Program-made: the position numbers and the translations under genes
Source: Kuschelorhynchus macadamiae
Lineage: Eukaryota; Arthropoda; Insecta; Coleoptera; Curculionidae
Length of the DNA: 64,000 nt
NCBI GenBank assembly: GCA_030620095.1
Contig: JAUTXW010002491.1
Location: forward strand, 1-64,000
Reading direction: 5' to 3'
Notes under the pieces: model-generated
Seen by the model: the letters and a program-made list of their open reading frames with translations, nothing else
Databases searched by the model: none
Told to the model about the DNA's origin: nothing
In this document: positions 44,364 through 55,347 of the stretch, piece after piece
How the letters are laid out: the number at the start of each line of letters is the position of its first letter
Position numbering within the stretch: position 1 is the first letter of the stretch

Positions 44364-45480
44364 ACAGGAAATCATCACATACAAATTAAAAATTTTAAAT
44401 TTTTAATAGAGTAATTTTTTAGAAATGGTGAATGCGCCAGGAAAAATTTTCGCCTGCGGCGCTTATTTCATCGCCCTGTTGGCATTGGGGGACCTTTTGT
44501 CGATAACTGTGAGGGGATCTCAAAATTTTTAGTTACGCAAGTGACATCAGCATTCTTCTAGAATTGATTCTTTGATGACGAGGTATATTATAGCAAAATT
44601 TATCCCAGCACTATTTTTTTTTACCTTAACGCAACACAATGGAAACATTACTAGAAAAAATGTGTGTCGGATAATGTTGTTTTATCACCGTAAATTCAAT
44701 TTAAATTTTGAACTTCCATGTTTCTCCAAATGCAATGGCAACAAAATAACGATTTAGATGACTGTTTAAAATACATCAAAATTTAAAATTTTGCACTAGA
44801 GAGAATTCTGAGTAAAATAGTTTCATTTAGTCCAATGAGTAGTGGATTTGTTAAAGCAAATTCTAATAATTTGCCAGGTGTGAAAATGCTTATGGTGCAA
44901 GACTTTTTTAAAACCCTTTAAAGTTGTAGACGTACGAGGAAGGAAAGTATCAGATCAAGCGGAAATCTCAATAAAAATGCTTACCACATCCAAAATAATA
45001 AATAGATATTTTTGTGAAACTTGGTATGCAGTTTCTAAACATCAAGAGGCATAATGTATATTTTATCATTTTAAAGAGGGAAGTGATGAACCACTGCTTT
45101 TTCTTAAAATAAAAATTGTTTTTGAAATCCACATTCTTTTTTGGAAGCCAGGCGATTGTATGATGACCGATTTCCAAAGAGAAATATTTTGGATGCACAA
45201 ACATTTTCAAAAATAGAAGGTTGTGTGAAAAGGGAAGTTTTGAACCAGGCAATCATCTAAAAGGAGTACAACGTGCTGTAAGAATAGCAGAAATTGAGGA
45301 GGTTCATAACTTAATTGAGGATTAAGTACACGAAAAATTGCCAATAATTAGAATATCTCACATATTCTTCTTTGGAAATTTCTCCGTGACTTTTTATTAT
45401 ATCTTTACCATATCCAACAGGTTCAGGCTCTATTCCCTCGGGACTTTCCATTACAGATTAATTTTTGCCAGTGGTTTCTT
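44364..45480. other. Mostly unassigned, with a small hAT scrap
   Basis: At 44440-44475 the block TTCGCCTGCGGCGC, also found near the ends of the old hAT family at 535 and 13045, marks a small fragment of that family. The rest has no recognisable feature. Confidence 0.4.
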
Positions 45481-45499
45481 CAAAAAAAGTATATGAAAA

Positions 45500-45720
45500 T
45501 CCATTATTTCATACTGAAATTTTATTCATTGATGAAGCAATTGTTTTCAGAAACACGATCCAAAACTTACACAATAATCATTTTGGGGCTGAAGAAAACC
45601 CACATGAATCTTGAATTGATTATTTAATTGGACCATATTTTCTTCTTGAGGGGTTGAATGGGCACAATCACCGCCAGTTTCTCGAAGAAGAATTGCCAGC
45701 TTTTGATGGAAGATGTTTCC
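45500..45720 (+). pseudogene. Mariner transposase catalytic fragment
   Basis: The plus-strand frame gives FHTEILFIDEAIVFRNT, around the first catalytic Asp, then HNNHFGAEENPHES, a stop, and IGPYFLLEGLNGHNHRQFLE. This matches the middle of the DD41D transposases in this window. Neither N-terminus nor third Asp is present. Confidence 0.65.
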
Positions 45721-45754
45721 ATTTTAGTAAGAAATCGACTGTTGTTTTTAGTGA

Positions 45755-45885
45755 TGCCGCGGAGACGAGAGATTCTCGCGTCTCCTTTCAACTTTCTCTT
45801 GTAGCCGAGCCGAGACGAGACGAGAGAGTGGTCTTCTCTCGTCGAGAATTTCTCGTTTCTTTCGAGCACTCTCGTGTTGCTTTTG
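45755..45885. repeat. GAGACGAGA/TCTCGTCTC-rich cluster
   Basis: Dense copies of CGAGA, TCTCG and GAGACGAGACGAGAGA occur on both strands within 130 bases and can fold into hairpins. The same words form the cluster at 28845-28955. The cluster begins where mariner transposase similarity stops (about 45720), so it may be the end of an element that inserted there. Confidence 0.5.
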
Positions 45886-45923
45886 TAAACTGATCTTAAA
45901 AAATTAAGTATATTTTTAACGTA

Positions 45924-48471
45924 CAGGGTGGTCCACTTAAGATGCTCCTATACTTTATCTCAATAAATAAGACACTGAGAAAAAAAAGGTCAATACAAAA
46001 ACTGTTTCACCCTAAGTATATTTTTTATTTATAATATTTTTATGTATACAGGGTGTTCCATTGTGCCAAGAGAGTAACCAAATTTTTTCTTTTTAATGAA
46101 ATGGTATAAATATTTTTAGAAATTTTAATTCTACGCTTGATTTTGAGTATTTTTTGTCATCATAGCATACGAAATTTTGAGTAGTTTTTGAGAAAAATTA
46201 ACTTTTCTAATTTTTTTCGGAAAAACAGGTTTTTGGAAAAATGTGATTTTTTCACACTTGAAGACTAAAATTGTGAATTTTGGTTACGGATCCATGGGAG
46301 TGGTTAATATTTAATACTCTAACCTATCAAGAGCGAAAATCCATTATACAGAGTGGTCACAAATGACCAACCAAAAAAAATGTTTTTGTAACTAAAAAAA
46401 ACTTAATTTTTTTAAATGGAACATCCTATATTTAGCATTTGCTTTTATTGTGTTAAGGATTTAATTCTGCATCATTCCATATATATAGTTTATATTCCAA
46501 AAATTAGTAGTTTAGAAGTTATGGCCAATTTTCTATAATAATTCGGGTATTTTTGTTAAAAATCTAACTAAACCTAAATAATATTCCTATTCTCAGTTTT
46601 TTTTTTTTAAGATTATAATTAAATTTAACATTAAATCAACAAGTAAACGTTTTCGACATAACCCCCGTCTTTGGCAATACAAGTAGTATACATGGTTTCA
46701 ATTCTCGCAATAGCATTTCTAACCGCGTCTGTTGCATTAAGTCTTTCTACCTCGTGCCTAATTCTCCTTTTTAAATCTTGAACAGTATTATACCTATTTT
46801 TATACACCTCGTTTTTTAGGTTGCCCCATAAAAAAATCCACGGGGTGTTAAGTCGATGGCCAATCTATGGTCCCGTACCGACGAATCCAAAATGGAAACC
46901 GTTGATTCAAACAATTTCTAATAGGCACTACAGTGTGATATGGAGCACTATCTTGTTGATAAACAAGCCCTTCTTTAATATCGTTCGGCAGATTGTCAAT
47001 CCACGGAAATATTTCGTTCTCCAACAAATTTAAATACCTCTCACCATTCAAAACAAAGTCATAAAATACTGGACCTATTATTCGATCACGGATAATACCA
47101 CACCACACATAAACACTTCTCCGACCCTGTTTTTTCATTTCTTTTACACGATGTTCATTTGAGTTACACCAGCAATGAGTATTTTTTCGGTTGAACATGC
47201 CGGCCGTATTGAAAATTGCCTCATCGGTAAATAAAATATTTTTAAAAATGTCAGTTTCAAAATTGTGGTCCATCATGAGAGAACAATAAAAAGCCTTAAT
47301 TGAAAGTCCTGTTGGGATAATTCCTGAACTGGTAAAAATTTGAACGGATGGTAGTTATTATCAGTTAAAGTCCTTTGAACACTAGTCTTACTAATTCCCA
47401 GTAGATCTCGGGATGCATCTCTTTGCGAATTTTCGTTGTTTTCTTCAAAATACAGGAGAATTTCTAATTGCTTTTCTTCTGTTAGGACAACATTTGGGCG
47501 CCGTTTTTGTTTATTTGTTACCACTCCACGTTCAAGATCACGAACAATTCGTGAAAAAATATATTTCGTGGGTACCCGTCTTGCAGGATACAACAGCCGA
47601 TACTCCCGCAGGGCTAATGCTGGACTCTTATTATTTCTTATGTAACATTCATAAAGATTTAAACTCTCTTGGACACTGTATAAAGCCATTTTTCCTTTAA
47701 AAAGAGTTAGAGGCAACTAAATGTCAGATAAAAACTGTGTATTTATAGGTGTCCAGGCAACAATTTTACTAGTTTTGTTTTTCCATGGATGTCTTGTAAA
47801 ATTAAGACGGGTTTAGAAATGCTATTATTGCGAAAATTAAAACCGTAACCATAATATTATACTACTTGTATTGCCAAAGACGGGGGTTATGTCGAAAATG
47901 TTTTGTAATAAGTAATTAGTTACTTTCTTTCTTGCGTTACTTGTTAATTTAATGTTAAATTTAATTATAATGTTAAAAAAAACTTAGAATATGATATTAT
48001 TTAGGTTTAGTTAAATTTTTAACAAAAATACCTGAATTATTATAGAAAATTGGTCATAACTTCTAAACTACTAATTTTTGGAATATAAACTATATATACG
48101 GAATGATGCAGAATTAAATCCTAAACACAATAAAAGTGCTAAATACAGGGTGTTCTATTTAAAAAAATTAAGTTTTTTCAGCTACAAAAACATTTATTTG
48201 ATGATCATTTGTGACCACAATGTATAATGGATTTTCGCTCTTGATAGGTCAGAGTATTAAACATTAACCACTCCCGTGGATCCATAACCAAAATTCACAA
48301 TTTTAGTCTTCAAGTGTGAAAAAATCACATTTTTCCAAAAACCTGTTTTTCCGAAAAAAATCAGAAAAGTTCAGGGAACTTAGGGTCAAATATTTTTTGT
48401 ATTTAACTTTTTTTTCTCAGTGTCTTATTTATTGAGATAAAGTATAGGAGCATCTTAAGTGGACCACCCTG
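45924..48471 (-). mobile_element. Mariner-like element with ~600-bp inverted repeats
   Basis: The left arm starts CAGGGTGGTCCACTTAAGAT and the right arm is its inverse. TA flanks both (45922-45923 and 48472-48473). Pairing runs from both ends to about 46620 and 47985. The left arm holds an extra stretch of about 130-150 bp (about 46030-46195) beginning ACAGGGTGTTCCATTG, probably a fragment of another mariner terminus. Such long arms would form a hairpin over a kilobase long. Confidence 0.9.
46760..47716 (-). pseudogene. DD41D transposase in the long-TIR mariner
   Basis: A frame from about 47690 (MALYSVQESLNLYECYIRNN) holds the N-terminal helix-turn-helix (ALREYRLLYPARRVPTKY) and a second DNA-binding region. 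One frameshift near 47276 leads to the catalytic part, with D in ILFTDEAIF and D in VYQQDSAPYHT. Around 46848 the protein stops at DWPST*, just where the third Asp segment should follow. A degraded 'PVDFF' remnant is visible in the next ~40 bases. It is therefore inactive through at least two lesions. Confidence 0.8.
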
Positions 48472-48473
48472 TA

Positions 48474-49905
48474 CACGAGACTTCAATGTCTTTTATCTTT
48501 CTTGAAACACAACTTCTTTTATTAATCTGTCTTTGTCTTTTATGGTCATCATTTACAAGAGCTTTAGATCGAGCAATTGACAATATACAGGGTATATGAA
48601 AATGTCTTTACATATATTTATAACAAAATTGACTTTTATTTTTGTAAAAATTAGAAAACAAATTTGTTTAATAATTATTTAGTATACCTAAGTATAATCT
48701 TTGAGTACCTAGTTAAGAAGAATTTTTCTCTGTTTTGCTCTTTGACATTTTTGCAAATTTAATTTTTTATTTATTTTTTTTTTTATATATTTATTTATTT
48801 TTGCAATTTATTATGTGAGATCTATTTAAAAATTTTCGAGATCAAGTTCAATTTTAGATCTGATACTTAGCAGGTTAAATATTACTTTTAGTAATTTATT
48901 ATACAGGATGTATATATAAGAAATCTGCAAATTAAAATAAATATTCCGCTCTACTCCTAATATAATATGCTGAGGCCTCCATAAACTCGTACCGATCTAT
49001 CCGGCTGTCACATAGTTCCATTCTAGTCCTCAGTTAAGCCAAACATTTAAAGATTTTGGCTTTTATTTCTACAGACGCTCCGTATAATGAAGTAATAAAG
49101 TACAATTCAACACGTTAAACATAAAATTAAATAGATCTCAGTAACAAAATCCAAATTTTCAAAAAAAAGTTAAAATATTTAATTTCTGTTAAAGAGTGTT
49201 TCCTTTTAACTACGTAAAAGTGCTATCTCGTTCCACCAAACAATAAAAGAAAATTTTATTGGTTTCCAATTTTCACAAAAACAGAGGATAATTAATTTTG
49301 TTATATGTGCACAGACAGTTTCACACATCCTGTATATTGAGATTTGACAATCCAAAGCCTGTGTAGATTATTATCATAAAAGACAAAGCAACGCCATTTT
49401 TATTGTCGTAGCAGATTAAAATATATTTTGTTTTAAGAAAACTACAACATGAAGTTCCGAGTTTATTATAGATATGTTTAAGATTTTGGGATTAGTTTAT
49501 TTAAACCCCCTGAAGGTATATTACATGTACACTAAGCGAGCTTTTTGATCTATTAACCGTCATGATGAGTTTGGATAAAAAATTGCGAATATCTGTTCGT
49601 TCACATGTGATTTAACTGTTATATACAAAAAATAAAATAAATTTGTCGTGTACCACTGTTTTCTAAGCAAGACAAAAGCTTATGCAATATATTTTTCAAA
49701 TTTTCAGATGGCTGTTTTATCAACCTAATACCACCCTGTATAGTTCAAAAAATTATATACAAAGTATAAAAGAAGTTCTACATATTTTACCGTTTTCTGA
49801 ATACTTTTTTGGTATACTCATGCATTTATTATGCAGGGTGTAGCCGTATACTGGACAAAAATTATTTTGTTTGCAAAAAATAAAATAAATTTAGCGTATC
49901 TCACT
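48474..49905. other. Scattered short mariner-type termini, no gene
   Basis: Words of the form TACAGGGT or ACCCTGTA occur near 48588, 48902, 49326, 49733 and 49832, as seen at mariner ends. I could not pair them into a supported element except perhaps 48903-49333 (CAGGATGT at both ends, about 430 bp). No coding similarity was seen. Confidence 0.4.
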
Positions 49906-49959
49906 GTTTTTTACGGAGGCGTATAAGGGCCACAATTTATTTTATTTTTAAATTTTGAC

Positions 49960-50252
49960 TTTGAAGTCGGAATTTAACAAAATTCTAAGTTTAAAGTCAG
50001 AATCTAACAAAATTCTGAGTTTAAAGTCGAAATTCAACTAAATTCTTAGTTTAAAGTCAGAGATTAACTAACTTCTGAGTTTAAAGTCCGAATTTAACTA
50101 TATTCTGAGTTTAAAGTCAGAAATTAACAAACATTCAGAGTTTAAAGTCAGAATTTAACAAAATTCTGAGTTTAAAGTCGAAATTTATCTAAATTCTGAG
50201 TTTAAAGTCAGATTAACTAAATTCTAAGTTTAAAGTCAGAATTTAACGAAAT
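49960..50252. repeat. 30-bp tandem repeat, about 10 units (left arm)
   Basis: The unit reads approximately TTTAAAGTCAGAATTTAACA followed by AAATTCTGAG and repeats ten times with point differences and a few 1-2 base indels. About four inverse units lie at 51109-51225. Confidence 0.95.
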
Positions 50253-51108
50253 GCATTTTTGACGTCTCCTGCCAAACCTGAAATTGGTGTCAGGAGATAG
50301 ATAATTAAATATTAAGACAGATAAGTGAAATCCATTTCGTTGCAACTAAACTCGTTTGAGATTTACCGAGCTTCAAAGAGTCAAAATTGTCATTGTTCAA
50401 GCGCCATTTTCTCGAAAACACTTAAATTTAGGCATGAGGAAAGTAACTCAATAATAACTCAATAATAAGTGCTTGGATTTTTTAGAAAAATATAAAAATT
50501 TAATAAAATATAGGGCATTTAATAATAAATAAATATAAAATACGCATGATGCCTCCGGTTTGAGGTAGAAGCGGCAACACCGCGTAATATTTTATAACGA
50601 GAGTATATTATGTTCATCTATGGCCAAAGCCAAATTCTCAAAACATCCTATTCGTTGGTTCTCCAGATATTTCTAATAGGACACTCAACTTGAATTACCC
50701 TGAAACAAAGGGGGAGATCTGTCAGTATGTGTCGCGAGACAACCTTACATCGTTGAAACATATATGAACCGTTTCTCAAGACTTATTTATCGTTTTGTAT
50801 TACCTTTTTTATTTTCTGAACCTTTTAATGTATATGTTTTCTTGTATTAATTTTGGCTTTTTTTTTCAGCAATAGAAATAAATAAAAATATATAAAATGA
50901 ACTAATTAAACATATGTTTAATTTGTCAGGGACTTATTTAACACTCAAAAATCAAAATAGGAAACTTTTATTTTGTACCCTCCCCCCCGTTTATCATTTT
51001 TTAACTATCTGTAGTTTGGTGGAACAATTCATAGCGCATTTGCCATTATTCAAACAAAAATATTGAACTTGTTTTTTTGGTTCCAGTCTGTTATACAATC
51101 GTACGGAC

Positions 51109-51225
51109 TAAATTCTGACATTAAACTCAGAATTTAGTTAAATTCCGATTTTAAACTCAGAATTTTGTTAAATTCCGACTTTGAACTCACAATTTTGTTA
51201 AATTCTGACTTTAAACTCAGAATTG
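51109..51225. repeat. 30-bp tandem repeat, about 4 units (right arm, inverted)
   Basis: Inverse units with CTCAGAATTTAGTTAAATTC-type sequence mirror the left arm. The unequal number (about 4 versus 10) points to expansion or contraction after insertion. Confidence 0.93.
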
Positions 51226-51689
51226 AAAAATAAAAAAAATTGTGGCCCTTCTACGCTTCCGTAGTTTTTCAAAATATTATGGTTTTTTAATATATTATCG
51301 AATGAAACATCAAGTATCTACGCCAATGATCTCTAATTTTTTTTAATGTTAGAACATTTATCCCAACTATTTCTGTTTTCAGTTTGGCTGGTATCGGCTA
51401 CCGGGTTCTCAAAACACGATTCTTTTACGTTTTTATACCCCTTAAAAAATCTAAGATCTATGCCCATGGCACCGAAAAATCTCATCCCGTAGACACTGAC
51501 CTAGTCTAGGTCATACACACATCCCTACAGGCATATTTTTTTTTATTTTCAGATGGTTGGTTATATATATTTTTCTTAAAAAATATGTTTTTTTTTTCGA
51601 AAATTCGTTGGATTCCAATACCTCTTTTTAGTCAAAACGAAAGTGAAATATTTTTTGTTAGTTCTTTATCGGCCTCTCTAAAAAAAGGA

Positions 51690-52087
51690 TTCTTCACACA
51701 TTAATTGTTTGACGTCCAGAAAATTTTATATGCCTTGTTAGATGCGGATTATTTGTTGCCCAATGGTCAGTGTTTTTTCTGTTATAAATATCACCGGTGG
51801 AAAAACTAGATTCGTCAGTCCATAAAACGTTATCAAAAAATATTTCGACAGAACTCCAACCTGACCCTTTTGTTTTCGTCAGTAAGAAATGGAACTCTTG
51901 TAAATTTATAAGGGTAATATTTATGTTTTTTTAAGGTTGAATGAATTTTCGAAGAGCTTAAATTTAGATGGCGATTTGCCTGATGGAAGGTAGCTTCAGG
52001 GTTCTCTAAAACAATAAACAATATATTTGTAAAAAGAGGACATCCGACAAACCTTGATATCCTTGAAATTGGAGTAATAGTATACAA
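51690..52087 (-). pseudogene. Mariner transposase middle fragment
   Basis: The minus-strand frame has ENPEATFHQANRHLNLSSSK (second helix-turn-helix) and KHKYYPYKFTRVPFL. Then, to about 51690, it gives VLWTDESSFSTGDIYNRKNT around the first catalytic Asp. It probably belongs with the N-terminal piece at 53120-53357, which would precede it in the same orientation. The ~1 kb between them would then be an insertion. Confidence 0.7.
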
Positions 52088-52099
52088 AAATTAAAAATG

Positions 52100-53060
52100 A
52101 AGTGTAGTAAACATTTTCATAAAAATTCTCGTTACGAGATAACAAGCACCATCGGCGCAACCAAAATTTTTCCTTGGGAGGGCCAACTTAAAAATAATAA
52201 ATCAATTTATTTAGGGTTTTATGAAGTTAGTATTTAGTTTTTTTAATTTATGGGTATTTTGTTTTATTTATGGGTATCGTTAAAAACACAGACACACATA
52301 AATACAGTGCTAGCACTTTGAAACACATAATGAACATTTTTGGGCTATTTTTAAAAATTGTCATCTTCCAAACTTTAAAAGTCATTTAACTGCGGTTTTC
52401 TACAAATAAGAAAACATATTATGGTTTCATTTATATCAATTTAGCGATCTTAATTTATATATAATATTTATATAGTAATACAATGCAATTAAATTTCATA
52501 TCTTCCATATTTTTTTTAACGATGTTTTCTAATTTTTAGTGATTGTGGGACAATCAGTAGTTCAAAAGTAAAAACTGAATAGGAGGAATTTTTAATAATT
52601 ACTGTAGTTGCAAAATAATTAAAATTTTACTAAAAATCCAATTTTTTGATAAGCACCTTGTATCTTAATAACACTTTCTCAAAATGGCTCTTAAAAATTG
52701 TTATTAGGAGAAAATCAATGTGTTATTTAATAGGGCATTTGCGAACATATATTTATGAAATTAGAATAATCCAAGGATTCACTTTTTCACTCTTTTACTC
52801 CTGACAATAGTTTTACATGATATATACAGTCAAAAACTAAAATTACACAAAATTTCAGAGCTGTAATCAATGGTTTTATTGATTAAAAATATTCATTATG
52901 ATTAAAAATAAACGTATAAGTCCGCCCGCCACTGCTTCTCTCCCCGGGATGGGCTGCAACCTTGTTTATTTATCGTTTAGGTGGAGCGTTTTTACAAAAA
53001 AAAAAATTGCACTTTATCATTTCTAATTTTTGTAGCGTCAGCTCTCCGTCTTTATTAAAA
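52100..53060. other. Probable insertion within a mariner; unassigned
   Basis: At about 52146 CACCATCGGCGCAACC and, on the minus strand at about 52936, CAGTGGCGGGCGGACTT look like hAT-type termini facing each other. No 8-bp duplication was found, so this is only a suggestion. No coding similarity was seen inside. Confidence 0.3.
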
Positions 53061-53119
53061 CTAGAGAGAAAAGAAATGCCGATACCAAAAGGCCAAAACG
53101 GTACCCTTACTTTGAAAAT

Positions 53120-53357
53120 ATAACAAAATATTTAATTCTGTGTCTCTATCACGTTCGTTTGCCAAAATCAATCGCTGCTTTCTTTTGAATGAATTAGTTG
53201 CGGTCACTTTATCATATAATCTTTTAAATGTGTGGTAATTTGGTGTTATCCTCTCAGGATATAATCTGCGATACTCCACCTGCGCTTTTTTACGATTATA
53301 ACCACATTTAATAAAAACTTCATAAATTTGCATTTTTTCTTCTTTGGTGTAAACCAT
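53120..53357 (-). pseudogene. Mariner transposase N-terminal fragment
   Basis: ATG at 53357 opens MVYTKEEKMQIYEVFIKCGY, followed by KKAQVEYRRLYPERITPN, the same YP.R..P helix-turn-helix segment as in the DD41D genes at 39903 and 47590. Similarity stops near 53120 at ELNILLYFQ, where the related protein would continue with the segment now at 52020. Confidence 0.7.
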
Positions 53358-54320
53358 GATTAAAATTTAAATCAAATAATATTTTAAAATTAACCGAGAG
53401 AGTGAATTTCAAAAATATTTAATTGTCATTCTTTTATAAGTCAAGTTTAATGTTTTAGTTTTGTCAAAGCCAACTACGAAATAAGCAAAAAATATGACTT
53501 AAAATATTATGTTATTAATGTTTCGAATACTAATACTACAGAATTATCAACAAGCAATATTAAAAAAACCTTATATCGTTATGATCGGGATAAAATTAAC
53601 CAAATAAAGAATAAATTATAAAGTAGTATATGTTTAGGTATAAAATTAAAAGATGGACAGCATTTTCCTCTACTATCTTTCACAACTAAAAACTTTTTTC
53701 AGAGCAAGAGTCGTAAACAGATTTATACCCGGAATGAAAATACCTTTTTCTATACGCAGAAGATTAAAAAATCAAAACAACATCAAAAGCGACACTACAT
53801 AAGAATCTGTTTTGATTTATCCGCCACTACAATTTGGTATTTATAATCCTGGAGGGCATATTCCATCTCTGAGATGTGATTCAAGAACTCAAGAACCGCA
53901 AAATTGAACGTTTTCGTTACCTTATGCATTTTTAACTGTCTTAATTGTAAAACGTTTTTTTATAAGTTACTTCACTCTGTACAATCAATATCAACATAAT
54001 ACTGAGTATCTACAATTAGTCGAGTTTCTTTACCGTAGTTATGTTTGCATTAAACCATTAAGTGACCTATAGAAATTGGTCCGCCGTATTCCAAATAATC
54101 GCTCTTTCACTTTCGACTCGAGTATAGTACCACAACCATTCAATACGAGTATTTTTAAATACTTAAAATGCTTTAAACCGTTTAACGTTTTAGACCTTTC
54201 TAAGTACCGATTAATTGCCCAGTGACATATTATATTAATACGCTTTCCCACACATAAACAATAATTGCTGAAAAACGAGAAATATTAATTTAAATGTATA
54301 TACATACATATAAAATATTA
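53358..54320. other. No recognisable feature
   Basis: A+T-rich; no supported repeat or protein similarity. Confidence 0.4.
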
Positions 54321-55274
54321 TAAATACGGGGTGTTCTACAGTGCGTTTCAAAACAAATGCGAAAAACTTAAGGGGTTGATTCTTGAGTTTATTTTAAGAA
54401 AAAAACTAAACCTCATAACTTTTGAGGTACAGGGTTTTCTGTTTTCTGGTTTAGGGAAAAAATCTTTTTTTATAATACTTGGGATACCAGGCTAGATATC
54501 TTCGTGAAATTTGGTACGCATCAAGAAACATTTTCGGGTGTACAACATTTTTTTATTCCTACCAGTGTCGTCCGTACGGAATTTGCATTGCATATTTTTG
54601 AAGAAAAAAGAATGGTACGCCACTGACATTTTTTCATTTAGATATTTTTTTTATATAGCCTAGACATTTTTATATAAAAATTACGGAATTTTTGGAGATT
54701 TGTTAAGCAAAAGTGGCTATGCACGCATGATTATTTTGTCAAATAACTTCTAAACCGTAGATAGACTTAAAAGATAGGGAGCAGAATAGTGACTTTGAAT
54801 TTGATATTCCTTTTCGAAATAAAGGGCAGTTTGTTACAAACGTTGGGTCAAAAGTTAACAATTAGGAAGATATTGCGGACATGCATGGCGGAAAAATAAT
54901 GTTTTTATTTTTTATCTTAAAAACGAAAAGCGATAAGATAATAAAATTTTATTGGAAGAATTACTTCTACGAAAACACACAATTTGCGTATTTTTTCGCT
55001 TTTTTAAAATGAATGAAAGGGGTTAAAATGGACCACCCCTATCATTCTTGTTAACTAAATTTAAAAAAACGCTTACGCAAAGACTAGGAAAAAAAAATTT
55101 AGATACCTTCATTTTTTTAGAAACTTTTTTATCTTTTATATTTTTTTATAAACTTACAGATTTGAAATTAAAAAATAAAATGTAAAGCATTACGGGACAA
55201 AGAAATGTATTTTAGAAAAATAATCTAGATCAAAATACAAGAGTTCTAACCACACTACACCACAACTTGTTATG

Positions 55275-55322
55275 TTCTGGACGCGCGTTTCGTTAACAAA
55301 GTTAGCATCATCAGTAGATGAT
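55275..55322 (-). ncRNA. Hammerhead ribozyme motif, 3' pseudo-LTR of PLE family B
   Basis: On the minus strand CTGATGA (55314-55308) is followed by one extra base. Helix II is GCTAAC/GTTAAC with one mismatch. Then come GAAAC (55291-55287) and the self-complementary ACGCGCGT (55288-55281) as a tiny helix III. The cleavage base is the complement of 55280. Helix I has one mismatch next to the core (TCTA against CAGA). The helices are slightly worse than in the copy at 57770. Confidence 0.75.
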
Positions 55323-55347
55323 ATAAACTAAAGTAACTTATCCTAAA

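Larger units (their letters stand above)
49912..51263. mobile_element. Foldback element with tandem-repeat arms
   Basis: The outer ends TACGGAGGCGTATAAGGGCC and the inverse of TACGGAAGCGTAGAAGGGCC enclose two inverted arms made of 30-bp tandem units. A GTTTTT duplication at 49906-49911 and 51264-51269 is possible, but T-rich sequence makes it weak. The 850-bp centre has no coding similarity. The organisation resembles Drosophila FB elements, whose arms also consist of short tandem repeats. Sequence relation to FB is not claimed. Confidence 0.7.

Noticed and set aside
49960..50252. Regular 30-bp repeats suggesting a CRISPR array
   Set aside because: The units abut with no unique spacers, occur inverted on the other side, and the context is a eukaryotic transposon.
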